Of a stretch of DNA of 13,726 nucleotides, positions 7,214 through 13,726 are shown in pieces. Each line of letters starts with the position of its first letter. The stretch's first letter is position 1. Source of the DNA: Candidatus Delongbacteria bacterium (GTDB lineage: Bacteria; CAIWAD01; BS150m-G50); contig JADHUQ010000050.1 of the NCBI GenBank assembly GCA_016784425.1, positions 1 through 13,726 of the forward strand. Reading direction: 5' to 3'. The translations under genes and the position numbers were made by a program. The notes under the pieces were generated by a model. The model had not been told where the DNA came from, did no database searches, and saw only the letters and a program-made list of their open reading frames with translations.

Positions 7214-7242
7214 AATATGAGTAGTCAGGCGGGGATAGTCAA
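7214..7242 (-). promoter_or_regulatory. Sigma70-like promoter of the four-gene membrane operon
   Basis: On the minus strand TTGACT (7242-7237, 5 of 6 to consensus) and CATATT (7219-7214, 4 of 6) are separated by the optimal 17 nt. Transcription would begin near 7207, about 55 nt before the ATG at 7152. This spacing favours that start over the longer frame beginning at 7215. It also suggests the operon can be expressed independently of the upstream kinase gene. Confidence 0.5.
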
Positions 7243-7247
7243 GCACT

Positions 7248-7275
7248 GGCTGTGGGGAGCAGCTGTATCACAGCC
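7248..7275 (-). terminator. Possible terminator-like hairpin after the histidine kinase gene
   Basis: GGCTGTG and CACAGCC (7269-7275 and 7248-7254) form a perfect 7-bp stem with a 14-nt loop, about 28 nt past the kinase stop and just before the operon promoter. A second G+C-rich imperfect inverted repeat precedes it (about 7272-7293). There is no U-run, so it may only slow transcription, and read-through from the kinase gene into the operon is quite possible. Confidence 0.3.
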
Positions 7276-7302
7276 GCGGCAGAATGGCTGCGGGAGCTTG
7301 CT

Positions 7303-9270
7303 TCAGACGACCGCCTGCGGGACTGCCAGATAGTCATCCACAAGGGCGAGGAATCTCTCCAGATCAAGCGGTTTGGTCAGGTAATCGGTACAACCGGCAG
7401 CCAGACAGCGGTCGCGGTCATTGCGTCCCCCTACTCCATCCTGCATGGCGTAGGCGGTGACGGCGATGATCGGCACAGTAGTGCTACGCTTCCGCAGAGC
7501 GGCCGTTGCATCGTATCCGTTCATGAACGGCAGTTTCATATCCATGACGATCAATCCTGTATCACGCTCATACTGCTCGAACAGCTCCAGGGCTTCCTGG
7601 CCGTTCCAGGCGTGAAGCGTATCGTAACCGGCTTTTTTGAGCAGGCTTTCCAGGAGTCGATAGTTGTGTGGATTATCTTCGGCGATCAGAATCAGACCGC
7701 TGCGGGTAGTGCTGGAGGAATCTTTGTGTGTGACCGGGGTTTCCTCCTCAACGCGGCTCCCCAACCCCTCACCCACTGCATGTAGTGGCAGATTCACCAG
7801 GAAGGTGGTTCCACTGCCGGCGACAGAGGTAAAGGTGATTTCTCCCCCCAGCAGCCGGACCAGTTTGCGGGTGATGGCCAGTCCCAGTCCGGAACCGCCA
7901 AAACGGCGGGTAGTGCTGTCATCCCCCTGCCTGAAGGCTCCGAAAATGGTCAGCTGGTCTTTCGCGTCGATCCCGATACCTGAGTCCTGTACATAGATGA
8001 CCAGACTCTCATTCTTGCCGGGATGTATCCCGAAACGGACAAAACCGTTCTCGGTGAATTTAATGGCATTTCCGACCAGGTTGTTCATGATCTGGCGCAA
8101 CCGCGCCGAGTCACTCTCAATCTGTTCCGGTACACCTGCTTCCACCTCCCAGGTGAGTTCTATACCCTTGGCGCTGGCAGCCTGTTTGAACTGCAACCAG
8201 CAGCTCTTCATCTGCTCTTTCGTGGAAACAGGGCACAGGGAAAGTTGCATCTCACCCGCTTCTATACGGGAAAAGTCGAGGATATCATTGACCAGCTCCA
8301 ACAGGGAGCGGCTCGAACTGCTGACAATCTCAAGGTATTCCTGTTGTTCCGCCTGCAGCGGTTCGCTCAGTAAGATGTCGGAGAATCCAATGATGGCGTT
8401 CAACGGTGTGCGGATCTCATGTGACATGTTGGCCAGGAAGCGTGATTTTGCCTGGGTCGCCTCCAGTGCTCTCAGTGATTCCTGCTGCAACCGGGTATTC
8501 ATCTTAACCAGCTCCCCGGTACGTTCTGCGACAATCCTTTCCAGGTCGTGAGCATAACGTTCCTTGCGCTCCTCGAGACGTTTGCGACTGACAATATCCC
8601 GTTGCAGGCCTGCATAAATCTGTTGACCGGCGGGACCGAGGGGCAGTGGTGTCATCACCAGTTCGAGCGCAACCAGGTGACCTTCCTGGTGACGGATCAC
8701 CAGTTCGCCATGCCAGGCCTCCCGGTTTTCCATCTTCATTCGAATCTGCTCGAATACCTCATCGGAAGGTTCACCGGTACGCAACCTGGTGAAGTTGAGA
8801 CCGGTCAGTTCCTCAGGGCGATAGCCGCTCATCCGGGCTACCGCCTGGTTGGCATACAAGAATCCCCGGCGCTTATCGAGCAGAAAGATCCCCGCCTCGA
8901 GGGTGTCTACCGCGGCAAAGAGAGGCGTGATCAGCGATTGGCTCGATTCTGTAGCATCCCCCCAGCTTTCGAGCACTGGTGCAGCAGGAGCACTCTCCCC
9001 CGCATCGGTGGATCGTAATGAGGGCAGCGCCCGCAGGATAAAATCGGGGACCAGCAGCAGCAGGGCTGAACCGAGCCCCAGCAGCAACAGGAGCTCAAGT
9101 GACAGTTGCGGAACCAGAACCGTCAGAAGCGACAGGAGCAATAATGGCAACCATAACGGCAGCCAGCGGTATAAGCCTCTCAGCCAGGTTGCAGGATTAA
9201 CGTTGCCGGGTGAATCAGCGGTATCATCGCGTTGTGACAAACTGCTGTCGGTCCAGGGTAGATATGACAT
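7303..9270 (-). CDS. Membrane-anchored hybrid sensor histidine kinase/response regulator (PAS-HisKA-HATPase-REC)
   Basis: 655 residues. The start is ATG at 9270 with GAGG 6 nt upstream. Two hydrophobic segments at about 36-54 and 57-79 form a membrane hairpin with almost no outside loop. A PAS domain follows at about 113-235, then a coiled-coil linker to about 270. The HisKA H-box is NMSHEIRTPLN with phosphorylated His284. The ATPase domain has N-box NNLVGNAIKFT (about 396-406), G1 DSGIGI (429-434), F-box FGAF (443-446) and G2 GGSGLGL (458-464). The C-terminal receiver at about 526-645 has acidic pair E531/D532, phospho-acceptor Asp577 (VMDMKLP), Thr605 and Lys633. All catalytic residues are present. 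Input is probably cytoplasmic or membrane-borne, through PAS. No separate DNA-binding regulator is nearby, so the output partner is unknown. The receiver carries about six extra residues (QDGVGGRND) after T605-A-Y-A-M. It is divergent from the peptidase gene and upstream of the membrane operon on the same strand. Confidence 0.95.
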   Translation of the reverse strand: MSYLPWTDSSLSQRDDTADSPGNVNPATWLRGLYRWLPLWLPLLLLSLLTVLVPQLSLELLLLLGLGSALLLLVPDFILRALPSLRSTDAGESAPAAPVLESWGDATESSQSLITPLFAAVDTLEAGIFLLDKRRGFLYANQAVARMSGYRPEELTGLNFTRLRTGEPSDEVFEQIRMKMENREAWHGELVIRHQEGHLVALELVMTPLPLGPAGQQIYAGLQRDIVSRKRLEERKERYAHDLERIVAERTGELVKMNTRLQQESLRALEATQAKSRFLANMSHEIRTPLNAIIGFSDILLSEPLQAEQQEYLEIVSSSSRSLLELVNDILDFSRIEAGEMQLSLCPVSTKEQMKSCWLQFKQAASAKGIELTWEVEAGVPEQIESDSARLRQIMNNLVGNAIKFTENGFVRFGIHPGKNESLVIYVQDSGIGIDAKDQLTIFGAFRQGDDSTTRRFGGSGLGLAITRKLVRLLGGEITFTSVAGSGTTFLVNLPLHAVGEGLGSRVEEETPVTHKDSSSTTRSGLILIAEDNPHNYRLLESLLKKAGYDTLHAWNGQEALELFEQYERDTGLIVMDMKLPFMNGYDATAALRKRSTTVPIIAVTAYAMQDGVGGRNDRDRCLAAGCTDYLTKPLDLERFLALVDDYLAVPQAVV

Positions 9271-9544
9271 GGTTTACCTCTTTGACACCTAAACTATCGA
9301 CCGGTCAGAGTGGTAAATCCATTGTCATCGATCTCTAATAGAAGAAAGTGGAGCGTCCCTATAGACCTGCAAACCGTCAAGGCAGGCATTGAATCACTTT
9401 GCCTTTTGCTGAAATGACACACCACTCACTGGATGTTACAGTGGGAGGGTTGAACTTGCTGGTGTCTGGTCGAATGATTTCATAGTTTGTTGGTGCATAA
9501 GAATGTGATCGAGAAGTGCTGCCTGAAAAACCAAGGAAATCCCA

Positions 9545-11275
9545 ATGAACTCTACCCCCTATCGCACCCGACAGCTGCTCAAATCGGATACAGCCATGGA
9601 AGACTGGTCAGCTCTGGAACCCTGTTTCCAGCAGTTACTGGCACAGCAGCCTGCTTCAGCTGCCGACCTCGAAAAGTGGCTGGCAGGTTTTGACGAACTG
9701 CTGGCTGCCATCGGTGAAGATGGTGCCTGGAAGTATATCCGCATGACCTGCCAGACAGATGATAAAGCACGGGCTGACGCCTACACCCGCTTCCTGCGGG
9801 AGATAGAACCACAGCTCAAGCCGCTGGTGCAACAGTTTCAGCAACAATACCTGGCCAATCCCCACCTGGAGGAACTTGACGACAGGCGCTTTGAGGTCTT
9901 TAATCGCAGCGTGCGTAACGAGGTGGCACTCTACCGGGTGGAGAACATTCCGCTGGAAACCGCAGTGGCGGAGAAAAACCAGCAATACAGCAGTATCACC
10001 GGCGGCATGATGGTCAGGTTCCGGGAGCGGGACTATACCATGCAGCAGATGGAGTTGTTTGCCAAGGACGCTGACCGCAATACCCGCCGTGCAGCCTGGA
10101 CTCAATCAGCCGAACGCAGGTTGGCCGCCCGTGAGGAACTGGATCAACTTTTCGATGAGCAGTTACAGTTGCGTCACCAGATTGCCTGCAACGCCGGTTT
10201 TGACAATTTCCGCGATTACATTTTCCCCGCCAAGGGTCGCTTTGATTACAGTGCGGTGGATTGCCAGAATTTCCACACGGTGATCGAGCAGACGGTGGTT
10301 CCACTGGTGACTGAACTGAAACAGCTGCGACGGGAAGTCATGCAACTCGATCGTCTGCGACCCTGGGATATGGGTCTGGACCTTTTTGTCGATAAACCGT
10401 TGCAGCCGTTTGAAAAATCGGAAGAGCTGGTCGCCGGGGTTATCGATATCTTCAACCGGCTGCATCCCGGTATGGGTGATAAAATCGACCAGATGCGGCA
10501 GCTGGGGCACCTCGATCTGGACAGCCGCCAGGGCAAGGCTCCCGGGGGTTACAACCACCCGCTTGAGGAGACAGGAGTACCATTTATCTTTATGAACTCG
10601 GTCGGGTTGCACAGCAATCTGATCACGATGATCCATGAAGGGGGGCACGCGGTACACTCCTTCCTCAAGCGTGACCAGTCGTTACTGGAGTACCGTCAAA
10701 CACCCTCGGAGGTTTCGGAGTTGGCTTCCATGGCAATGGAACTGTTGGCCCTGCCCCACCTCGACAGGTTTTATCCGGATCAACGGGACCGCGACCTGGC
10801 GGTGTACCAGCAATTCAGTCGCGCACTGGAACTTTTACCCTGGGTTGCTACCGTCGATGCGTTTCAGCATTGGATCTATACCAATCCGGAGCATAATGTT
10901 GCGGAGCGGACCGATTACTGGGAAGCACTGATACAGCGCTTCATGGCCAGCGAAGTGGACTGGAGTGGACTGGAAGAAACCCAACGTTCTCTCTGGCAGC
11001 GGCAGCTGCACATATTCGAGATGCCTTTTTACTACATCGAATATGCCATCGCGCAGTTGGGCGCGCTTCAACTCTGGCGCAATTTTCAGGTTGACGGGCC
11101 AGCAACCATGAACTGCTACCTGGACGCCCTGGCGATGGGGTACTCCCGACCGATCCCGGAAATCTATCAGAAAGCGGGAATCAGCTTCGACTTTTCGCGG
11201 GAACTGGTGGGAGAACTTATGACTGCGGCCGGGGGTGTGCTCCAGGAGGTAACCGGCAGGTTACGTGGCAAATGA
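9545..11275 (+). CDS. M3 family oligoendopeptidase (PepF/Pz-peptidase type)
   Basis: 576 residues, near the usual length of about 560-600. It is a zinc metallopeptidase that cleaves short peptides, normally in the cytoplasm. No signal peptide or membrane segment is present. The start is ATG at 9545 with AAGGAA about 6 nt upstream. The zinc site is HEGGH (H364, E365, H368), and the third ligand is Glu392 in SEVSELASMAMELL, the family spacing. The long helical N-terminal lobe (about 1-200) and the C-terminal YYIEYAIAQLGALQLW segment (about 497-512) are typical of the oligoendopeptidase F branch. The HEGGH spelling with Gly-Gly is acceptable for M3 (HExGH). Probable role: recycling of peptides from protein turnover. 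It is divergent from the kinase across 274 bp with no strong promoter that I can see; CATAGTTTG at 9481-9489 is a loose match to a Bacteroidetes -7 element. The gene appears intact. Confidence 0.95.
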   Translation: MNSTPYRTRQLLKSDTAMEDWSALEPCFQQLLAQQPASAADLEKWLAGFDELLAAIGEDGAWKYIRMTCQTDDKARADAYTRFLREIEPQLKPLVQQFQQQYLANPHLEELDDRRFEVFNRSVRNEVALYRVENIPLETAVAEKNQQYSSITGGMMVRFRERDYTMQQMELFAKDADRNTRRAAWTQSAERRLAAREELDQLFDEQLQLRHQIACNAGFDNFRDYIFPAKGRFDYSAVDCQNFHTVIEQTVVPLVTELKQLRREVMQLDRLRPWDMGLDLFVDKPLQPFEKSEELVAGVIDIFNRLHPGMGDKIDQMRQLGHLDLDSRQGKAPGGYNHPLEETGVPFIFMNSVGLHSNLITMIHEGGHAVHSFLKRDQSLLEYRQTPSEVSELASMAMELLALPHLDRFYPDQRDRDLAVYQQFSRALELLPWVATVDAFQHWIYTNPEHNVAERTDYWEALIQRFMASEVDWSGLEETQRSLWQRQLHIFEMPFYYIEYAIAQLGALQLWRNFQVDGPATMNCYLDALAMGYSRPIPEIYQKAGISFDFSRELVGELMTAAGGVLQEVTGRLRGK

Positions 11276-11332
11276 AGATCCAAATAAATCTCTCATATTT
11301 CTAAAACTAAGTTAATCGTCTCCTGCAATACC

Positions 11333-11398
11333 GCTGCTGCCTGCGTTAGCTCGTTCGAAGCATTCGGCTTCGCTTCAGTTCGAAGCTCTCAGCATAGC
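11333..11398. repeat. Nested imperfect inverted repeat, REP-like candidate
   Basis: Outer arms GCTGCTG (11333-11339) and CAGC-AT-AGC (11390-11398) pair with a 2-nt bulge. Inner TTCGAA copies flank a perfect hairpin CGAAGC-ATTCG-GCTTCG (11356-11372). GTTCGAAGC also occurs twice in direct orientation. Such compact foldable blocks between genes are typical of dispersed intergenic repeats. It could equally be the transcript end of the peptidase gene, 58 nt upstream, although no U-run follows. Confidence 0.45.
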
Positions 11399-11440
11399 AG
11401 TACCTTAATCCTCCCTGTTTCTAACAAATCTACCCCCATC

Positions 11441-11458
11441 CAGAAATCTTCATTTCTG
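11441..11458 (+). repeat. Perfect 7-bp hairpin with tetraloop
   Basis: CAGAAAT (11441-11447) pairs with ATTTCTG (11452-11458) around CTTC. TGGAATTTT follows, a poor U-run, so it is only a weak terminator candidate for the peptidase transcript. Confidence 0.35.
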
Positions 11459-11554
11459 TGGAATTTTCACTTGCTTCTGCAATTTAATATTTATAAATAT
11501 ATTTAGGATCAGGATACGATCAACAGATTGCGTTCAATATACAGAAATATATTC

Positions 11555-11567
11555 TATTATATCTTTG
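11555..11567 (+). promoter_or_regulatory. Candidate promoter of the small T9SS-secreted protein gene
   Basis: TATTAT (11555-11560) is a good -10 hexamer, and overlapping it TATCTTTG (11560-11567) matches the Bacteroidetes -7 consensus TAnnTTTG exactly. The surrounding 10-mer TTATATCTTT (11557-11566) is repeated upstream of the 732-residue T9SS cargo gene. The -35/-33 region (TTCAAT at 11533-11538) is weak. If the -7 reading is right, the transcript starts near 11571, at the first base of the folded leader block. Confidence 0.45.
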
Positions 11568-11570
11568 GAG

Positions 11571-11620
11571 CCGGTTCGGAGGTCTTTCCCCGGAGGGGGA
11601 ATTGCCGAAATTGAGACCGG
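11571..11620 (+). promoter_or_regulatory. Compact RNA structure in the 5' leader of the small secreted protein
   Basis: Three nested stems can form together: CCGGT/ACCGG (11571-11575 with 11616-11620), TCGG/CCGA (11576-11579 with 11605-11608) and TTCCCC/GGGGAA (11586-11591 with 11596-11601, tetraloop GGAG). A competing stem GGTCT/AGACC (11581-11585 with 11614-11618) would exclude the outer one, as in a switch. It lies about 105 nt before the start codon. I do not recognise a known riboswitch class, and there is no attenuator U-run. It may be a 5' stabilising structure, a regulator or chance. Confidence 0.4.
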
Positions 11621-11725
11621 TAGCGATTTTGTGCCCTTGAACATAAATATTGGCCAAGCAGAAACCGAAACTAATAAGTACGAATGTCTTCCTGATATTA
11701 TGCTCTACCACGAAAGGGGATAGCC

Positions 11726-12451
11726 ATGAAGTATTTCAGTTACTTATTAGTGTTGCTGCTATTATCCAGTAGTGCCGTGCTGGCTCAGGGTGATCCGTTC
11801 TGTAACGGTGAGAATTGTGACGAAGCTTATCCAATCAACGGATTTCCTTATTCCAATTCCCGTAACAGTTGCAACTACAACGATGATGGATTCAATTCCA
11901 GCCCTGATGTGTTCTACCGTTTTGAATTGACACAGACTGCCAATGTTCTCATCACCCTTTGCAACGGGTCCCTGTATGATACCTACCTGTGGCTGCTGGC
12001 GGATGACTGCGCCACGGAGATCGCTATGAACGATGATGCCTGCGGTCTGGTTTCCGAGTTGGATCTGCCCTGCCTGACACCTGGTGTTTACTACATCGTC
12101 GTCGAAGGCTATTGGACTGATTGCGGTTGTTATACGCTGGATGTCACACAGGGTGAGCCGTGTGGCGTACCGACGCTGATCGAACCGAGTGGCTATGCGT
12201 TGCTTGGTAATTACCCGAATCCCTTCAATCCGGTCACAACCATTGCCTTCAACCTGGCCGAACCGCAACATGCTGTCCTGACTGTTTACAGCCTGACCGG
12301 CGAAACTGTGGCCACCCTGATCGACAGTGATCTGCCGGTAGGTGAGCACAGCGTCCAGTTCGATGCTTCCCGACTGAACAGCGGAATCTATTTCTATCGG
12401 CTGGTGGCGGGTGACTTCTCTGCTTCAAAGAAGATGACCGTCGTCAAGTAA
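11726..12451 (+). CDS. Small secreted protein with one PPC-like domain and T9SS sorting domain
   Basis: 241 residues. The start is ATG at 11726 with AAAGGGGA about 6 nt upstream. The signal peptide is residues 1-20 (MKYF, Leu-rich core, VLA-Q). A single cysteine-rich beta domain follows at about 26-142 with ten cysteines. It closely resembles the third module of the 732-residue protein: compare YDTYLWLLADDCATEIAMND with YDSYLYLLDGDCATELASND, followed in both by C-G-L-x-S-E and a GxYxLxV/I end strand. Residues 160-241 are a type A T9SS sorting domain (NYPNPFNPVTTI, GIYFYRL, terminal K). No Lys or Arg occurs between R65 and R216. It is probably exported and surface-attached or released. No enzyme motif is seen. 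It may be an accessory or binding protein built from a single copy of the module, but the function is unknown. Confidence 0.92.
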   Translation: MKYFSYLLVLLLLSSSAVLAQGDPFCNGENCDEAYPINGFPYSNSRNSCNYNDDGFNSSPDVFYRFELTQTANVLITLCNGSLYDTYLWLLADDCATEIAMNDDACGLVSELDLPCLTPGVYYIVVEGYWTDCGCYTLDVTQGEPCGVPTLIEPSGYALLGNYPNPFNPVTTIAFNLAEPQHAVLTVYSLTGETVATLIDSDLPVGEHSVQFDASRLNSGIYFYRLVAGDFSASKKMTVVK

Positions 12452-12583
12452 AGCGCTGTTGGGAACATACTTGCGTCCAGGAGCATGGCCGGAAGGAGCT
12501 GGATAGAGCGGAGAAATACTCATCCTGCAGTGTTGGTTCAACAACGGCAGATGTAAAAAAGCAGTACTCAGAGAGTTATTACG

Positions 12584-12614
12584 AAAAAGTCCCGGGGAGA
12601 ACCGGGGCTTTTTT
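12584..12614 (+). terminator. Intrinsic terminator of the small secreted-protein gene
   Basis: GTCCCGG (12589-12595) pairs with CCGGGGC (12602-12608), with one G-U pair and a 6-nt loop. Five A precede it and six T follow (12609-12614). It lies about 135 nt after the stop at 12451. The A-run and T-run also pair, so it may act in both directions. Confidence 0.85.
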
Positions 12615-12982
12615 GGATTTGTCGCGGAGTTCTGGAAGTGTCCAATTAAGCATTATTTCTGCTTATCGTTGTGTAATTACAGCACTTAATGAGGTCGGAC
12701 CCGGTTATGTTGTTGTAACTACAAGTGTTACCTTGAGAAAAAGGCCAAAATATGCCCTTAAATGGTCCTTTTTCGGGTGAAAAACGAGTTAAGTTCTTAT
12801 GCCACCACAGGACATTTAAGATCCCCAAATGTGATTATCGGCGTGGAAGGAATCCTGTTTTCCCTTGCTCCCCGGATGTGGGCGATGAACCTGTTTTGTC
12901 CCCCCTTTCTGCTCAAGCATAATGCGCGAGATTTGAACTCTGAATCTCCAACTTGGTATAAAACCGGTGACAGGTCGAGGGG
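12615..12982. other. Intergenic region between convergent genes
   Basis: About 370 bases between two terminators, with no convincing gene on either strand. A 60-codon frame on the minus strand (12646-12828) has no recognisable content. Its right end contains a 70-nt tRNA-like fold (12919-12988) that I treat as a relic at most. Confidence 0.55.
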
Positions 12983-12988
12983 CATTAT
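12919..12988 (-). other. tRNA-like fold, possible degenerate tRNA
   Basis: On the minus strand ATAATGC (12988-12982) and GCATTAT (12925-12919) pair perfectly as a 7-bp closing stem 70 nt overall. Next to the 3' arm is a T-arm-like GAG-TTCAAAT-CTC. The middle gives no proper D arm or anticodon arm, and no CCA is seen. GCATTATGC is itself nearly palindromic, which weakens the case. I would not call a working tRNA. Confidence 0.2.
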
Positions 12989-13022
12989 AAAAAGGGCGAT
13001 CCCGTCAACCGGAACCGCCCTT
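12983..13022 (-). terminator. Intrinsic terminator of the third T9SS cargo gene
   Basis: On the minus strand AAGGGCG (13022-13016) pairs with CGCCCTT (12998-12992). The stem continues through GTTCC/GGGAT with two G-U pairs to a 12-bp stem with a 7-nt loop. TTTATAAT follows. It lies 55 nt past the stop codon at 13077. Confidence 0.8.
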
Positions 13023-13076
13023 GCCATGAAAGTTACAAAGGAGAGGGATAACCCGTCCCCTGAATTAACACTACTC

Positions 13077-13726
13077 TTACTTCAACAGGGTAATCCTGCG
13101 GGTGGCATTGTAGACATTACCATCACTACCGACCGCCTGGAGGTTGACCAGATAAACACCGGCCGCAAAACCGGATCCATCCCAGTTGACCTGATGCAAA
13201 CCGGCAGCAGCCGCACCTACCGGTATCTGTGCTACTTCAGCACCCAGCAGGTTGTAGATGGTAAATTCGACCAGTGCGGAAACCGGCTGTTCCCAGGAGA
13301 GGGTTACCGCCGGATTGAATGGGTTGGGCCAGGCCGCCAGCAGGAGGGTGGTTGCCGGCAATTCATCCGGTATAACTGCTTCACCCTCAATTTCAAACCA
13401 CCCCAGGATGGTTCCCAGAACCTGCTCGCGGGTGTTGGTGTTAGCCAGTCCGCCGATCGCTTCAAAGGCAAAAGCACAGTAGACGGTTTTATGACCGCCC
13501 CCGTCCCAGCTCACCCCGCCAAACTGCTCACTGTTCATATAGGAAAAACAGGGTAAGGCTGCTCCTAACGGTAACACGCCAGAGGGGGATTCGCTGTCAT
13601 TGCCACCGGTATAGCCGGTCAGCAACAGACTTAAACCATCGCTGAAAGGATGATCCACTATGCCGTCCAGAAAATGAACACCAACATTGTCGGTGGTATG
13701 CTCGGCGTGGAGGATGTCACTGAAGA
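13077..13726 (-). CDS. C-terminal part of a large T9SS-secreted protein (5' end outside the window)
   Basis: The reading frame stays open from the stop at 13077 to the right edge (215 visible residues). The GTG at 13658 is therefore not a start: codons upstream continue the protein with FSDILHAEHTTDNVGVHFLDG. About the first 120 visible residues (DHPFSDGLSLLLTGYTGG, then a GGHKTVYCAFAFEAIGG strand and a REQVLGTILGWF helix) resemble the end of a class I glutamine-amidotransferase-like or ThuA-like fold. I recall that fold from C-terminal parts of secreted peptidases and anchored proteins in FCB-type genomes. The catalytic part, if any, lies outside. The last 85 residues or so are a T9SS type A sorting domain (AAWPNPFNPAVTLSW, AAGVYLVNL, terminal K). 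A secreted hydrolase is plausible but not shown here. Confidence 0.88.
   Translation of the reverse strand, partial: FSDILHAEHTTDNVGVHFLDGIVDHPFSDGLSLLLTGYTGGNDSESPSGVLPLGAALPCFSYMNSEQFGGVSWDGGGHKTVYCAFAFEAIGGLANTNTREQVLGTILGWFEIEGEAVIPDELPATTLLLAAWPNPFNPAVTLSWEQPVSALVEFTIYNLLGAEVAQIPVGAAAAGLHQVNWDGSGFAAGVYLVNLQAVGSDGNVYNATRRITLLK

Larger units (their letters stand above)
11276..11725. other. Intergenic region with repeats and a structured leader
   Basis: 450 bases without a convincing gene. In order it contains a nested inverted repeat (11333-11398), a small hairpin (11441-11458), an A+T-rich stretch with a promoter-like motif (11555-11567) and a G+C-rich foldable block (11571-11620) in what would be the leader of the next gene. 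A 63-codon open frame on the minus strand (11520-11711) lacks a ribosome site and recognisable sequence, and I reject it. No canonical terminator for the peptidase gene is visible. Confidence 0.6.

Noticed and set aside
11571..11620. Known riboswitch (c-di-GMP, SAM, glycine or cobalamin type)
   Set aside because: Short resemblances such as GGTAGCG were checked by eye, but the conserved cores of these classes are missing.
11520..11711. 63-codon open frame on the minus strand
   Set aside because: No ribosome site, and it covers the promoter and folded leader of the gene at 11726.
12762..13556. 264-codon open frame on the plus strand
   Set aside because: It lies opposite the third T9SS cargo gene and its terminator, has no ribosome site and no recognisable sequence. 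The minus-strand frame has a clear sorting domain.
13077..13658. GTG at 13658 as the start of a 193-residue protein
   Set aside because: The frame is open to the window edge and the upstream codons read as a normal protein continuation, so this is the end of a larger gene.
1..13726. CRISPR array, insertion sequence or phage genes
   Set aside because: No regularly spaced direct repeats, transposase, integrase or phage structural motifs were seen on either strand.

Overview
The window comes from a bacterium that uses Bacteroidetes-type secretion signals. Three predicted secreted proteins end in the same roughly 80-residue module (N-P-F-N-P near its start, a G-[IV]-Y-[FL] strand near its end, terminal Lys). 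This is the type A sorting domain of the type IX secretion system (T9SS). The module is common in the FCB superphylum and in related uncultured phyla (Marinimicrobia, Cloacimonadota, KSB1 and similar). Base composition looks moderate and start codons are preceded by clear GGAGG-type Shine-Dalgarno sequences. I cannot name the species or phylum from this sequence.

Layout from left to right. 1-192: an intrinsic terminator and no visible gene. 193-2391 (minus): a 732-residue, cysteine-rich secreted protein with T9SS signal, almost without Lys or Arg over most of its length. 2392-2909: its long 5' leader, a possible promoter and the 3' flank of the next gene. 2910-3923 (minus): dTDP-glucose 4,6-dehydratase (rfbB/rmlB). 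4086-7152 (minus): four tightly packed genes for uncharacterised membrane proteins (7 TM, bitopic with an outside domain, 6 TM, and a DUF6754-like protein with an inside domain). A good sigma70-like promoter lies upstream of this set. 7303-9270 (minus): a membrane-anchored hybrid histidine kinase (PAS, HisKA, HATPase, REC). 9545-11275 (plus): a cytosolic M3 oligoendopeptidase (PepF-like). 11276-11725: a gene-free stretch with a nested inverted repeat, a hairpin, a promoter-like motif and a compact predicted RNA structure. 11726-12451 (plus): a small T9SS-secreted protein closely resembling one module of the 732-residue protein. 12452-13076: a convergent intergenic region with two terminators and a tRNA-like fold. 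13077-13726 (minus): the 3' end of a third T9SS cargo, cut by the window edge.

How the genes may work together. The three T9SS cargo genes imply secretion or cell-surface display, and rfbB implies deoxysugar synthesis for a surface glycan. The kinase, the four membrane genes and rfbB lie head to tail on the minus strand, so partial co-transcription is possible, although a promoter candidate separates the kinase from the membrane set. The four-gene membrane cluster is the best candidate for an undescribed system. Its gene order, overlapping or near-touching boundaries and complementary topology suggest one complex with a soluble domain on each side of the membrane. Its function cannot be read from the sequence.
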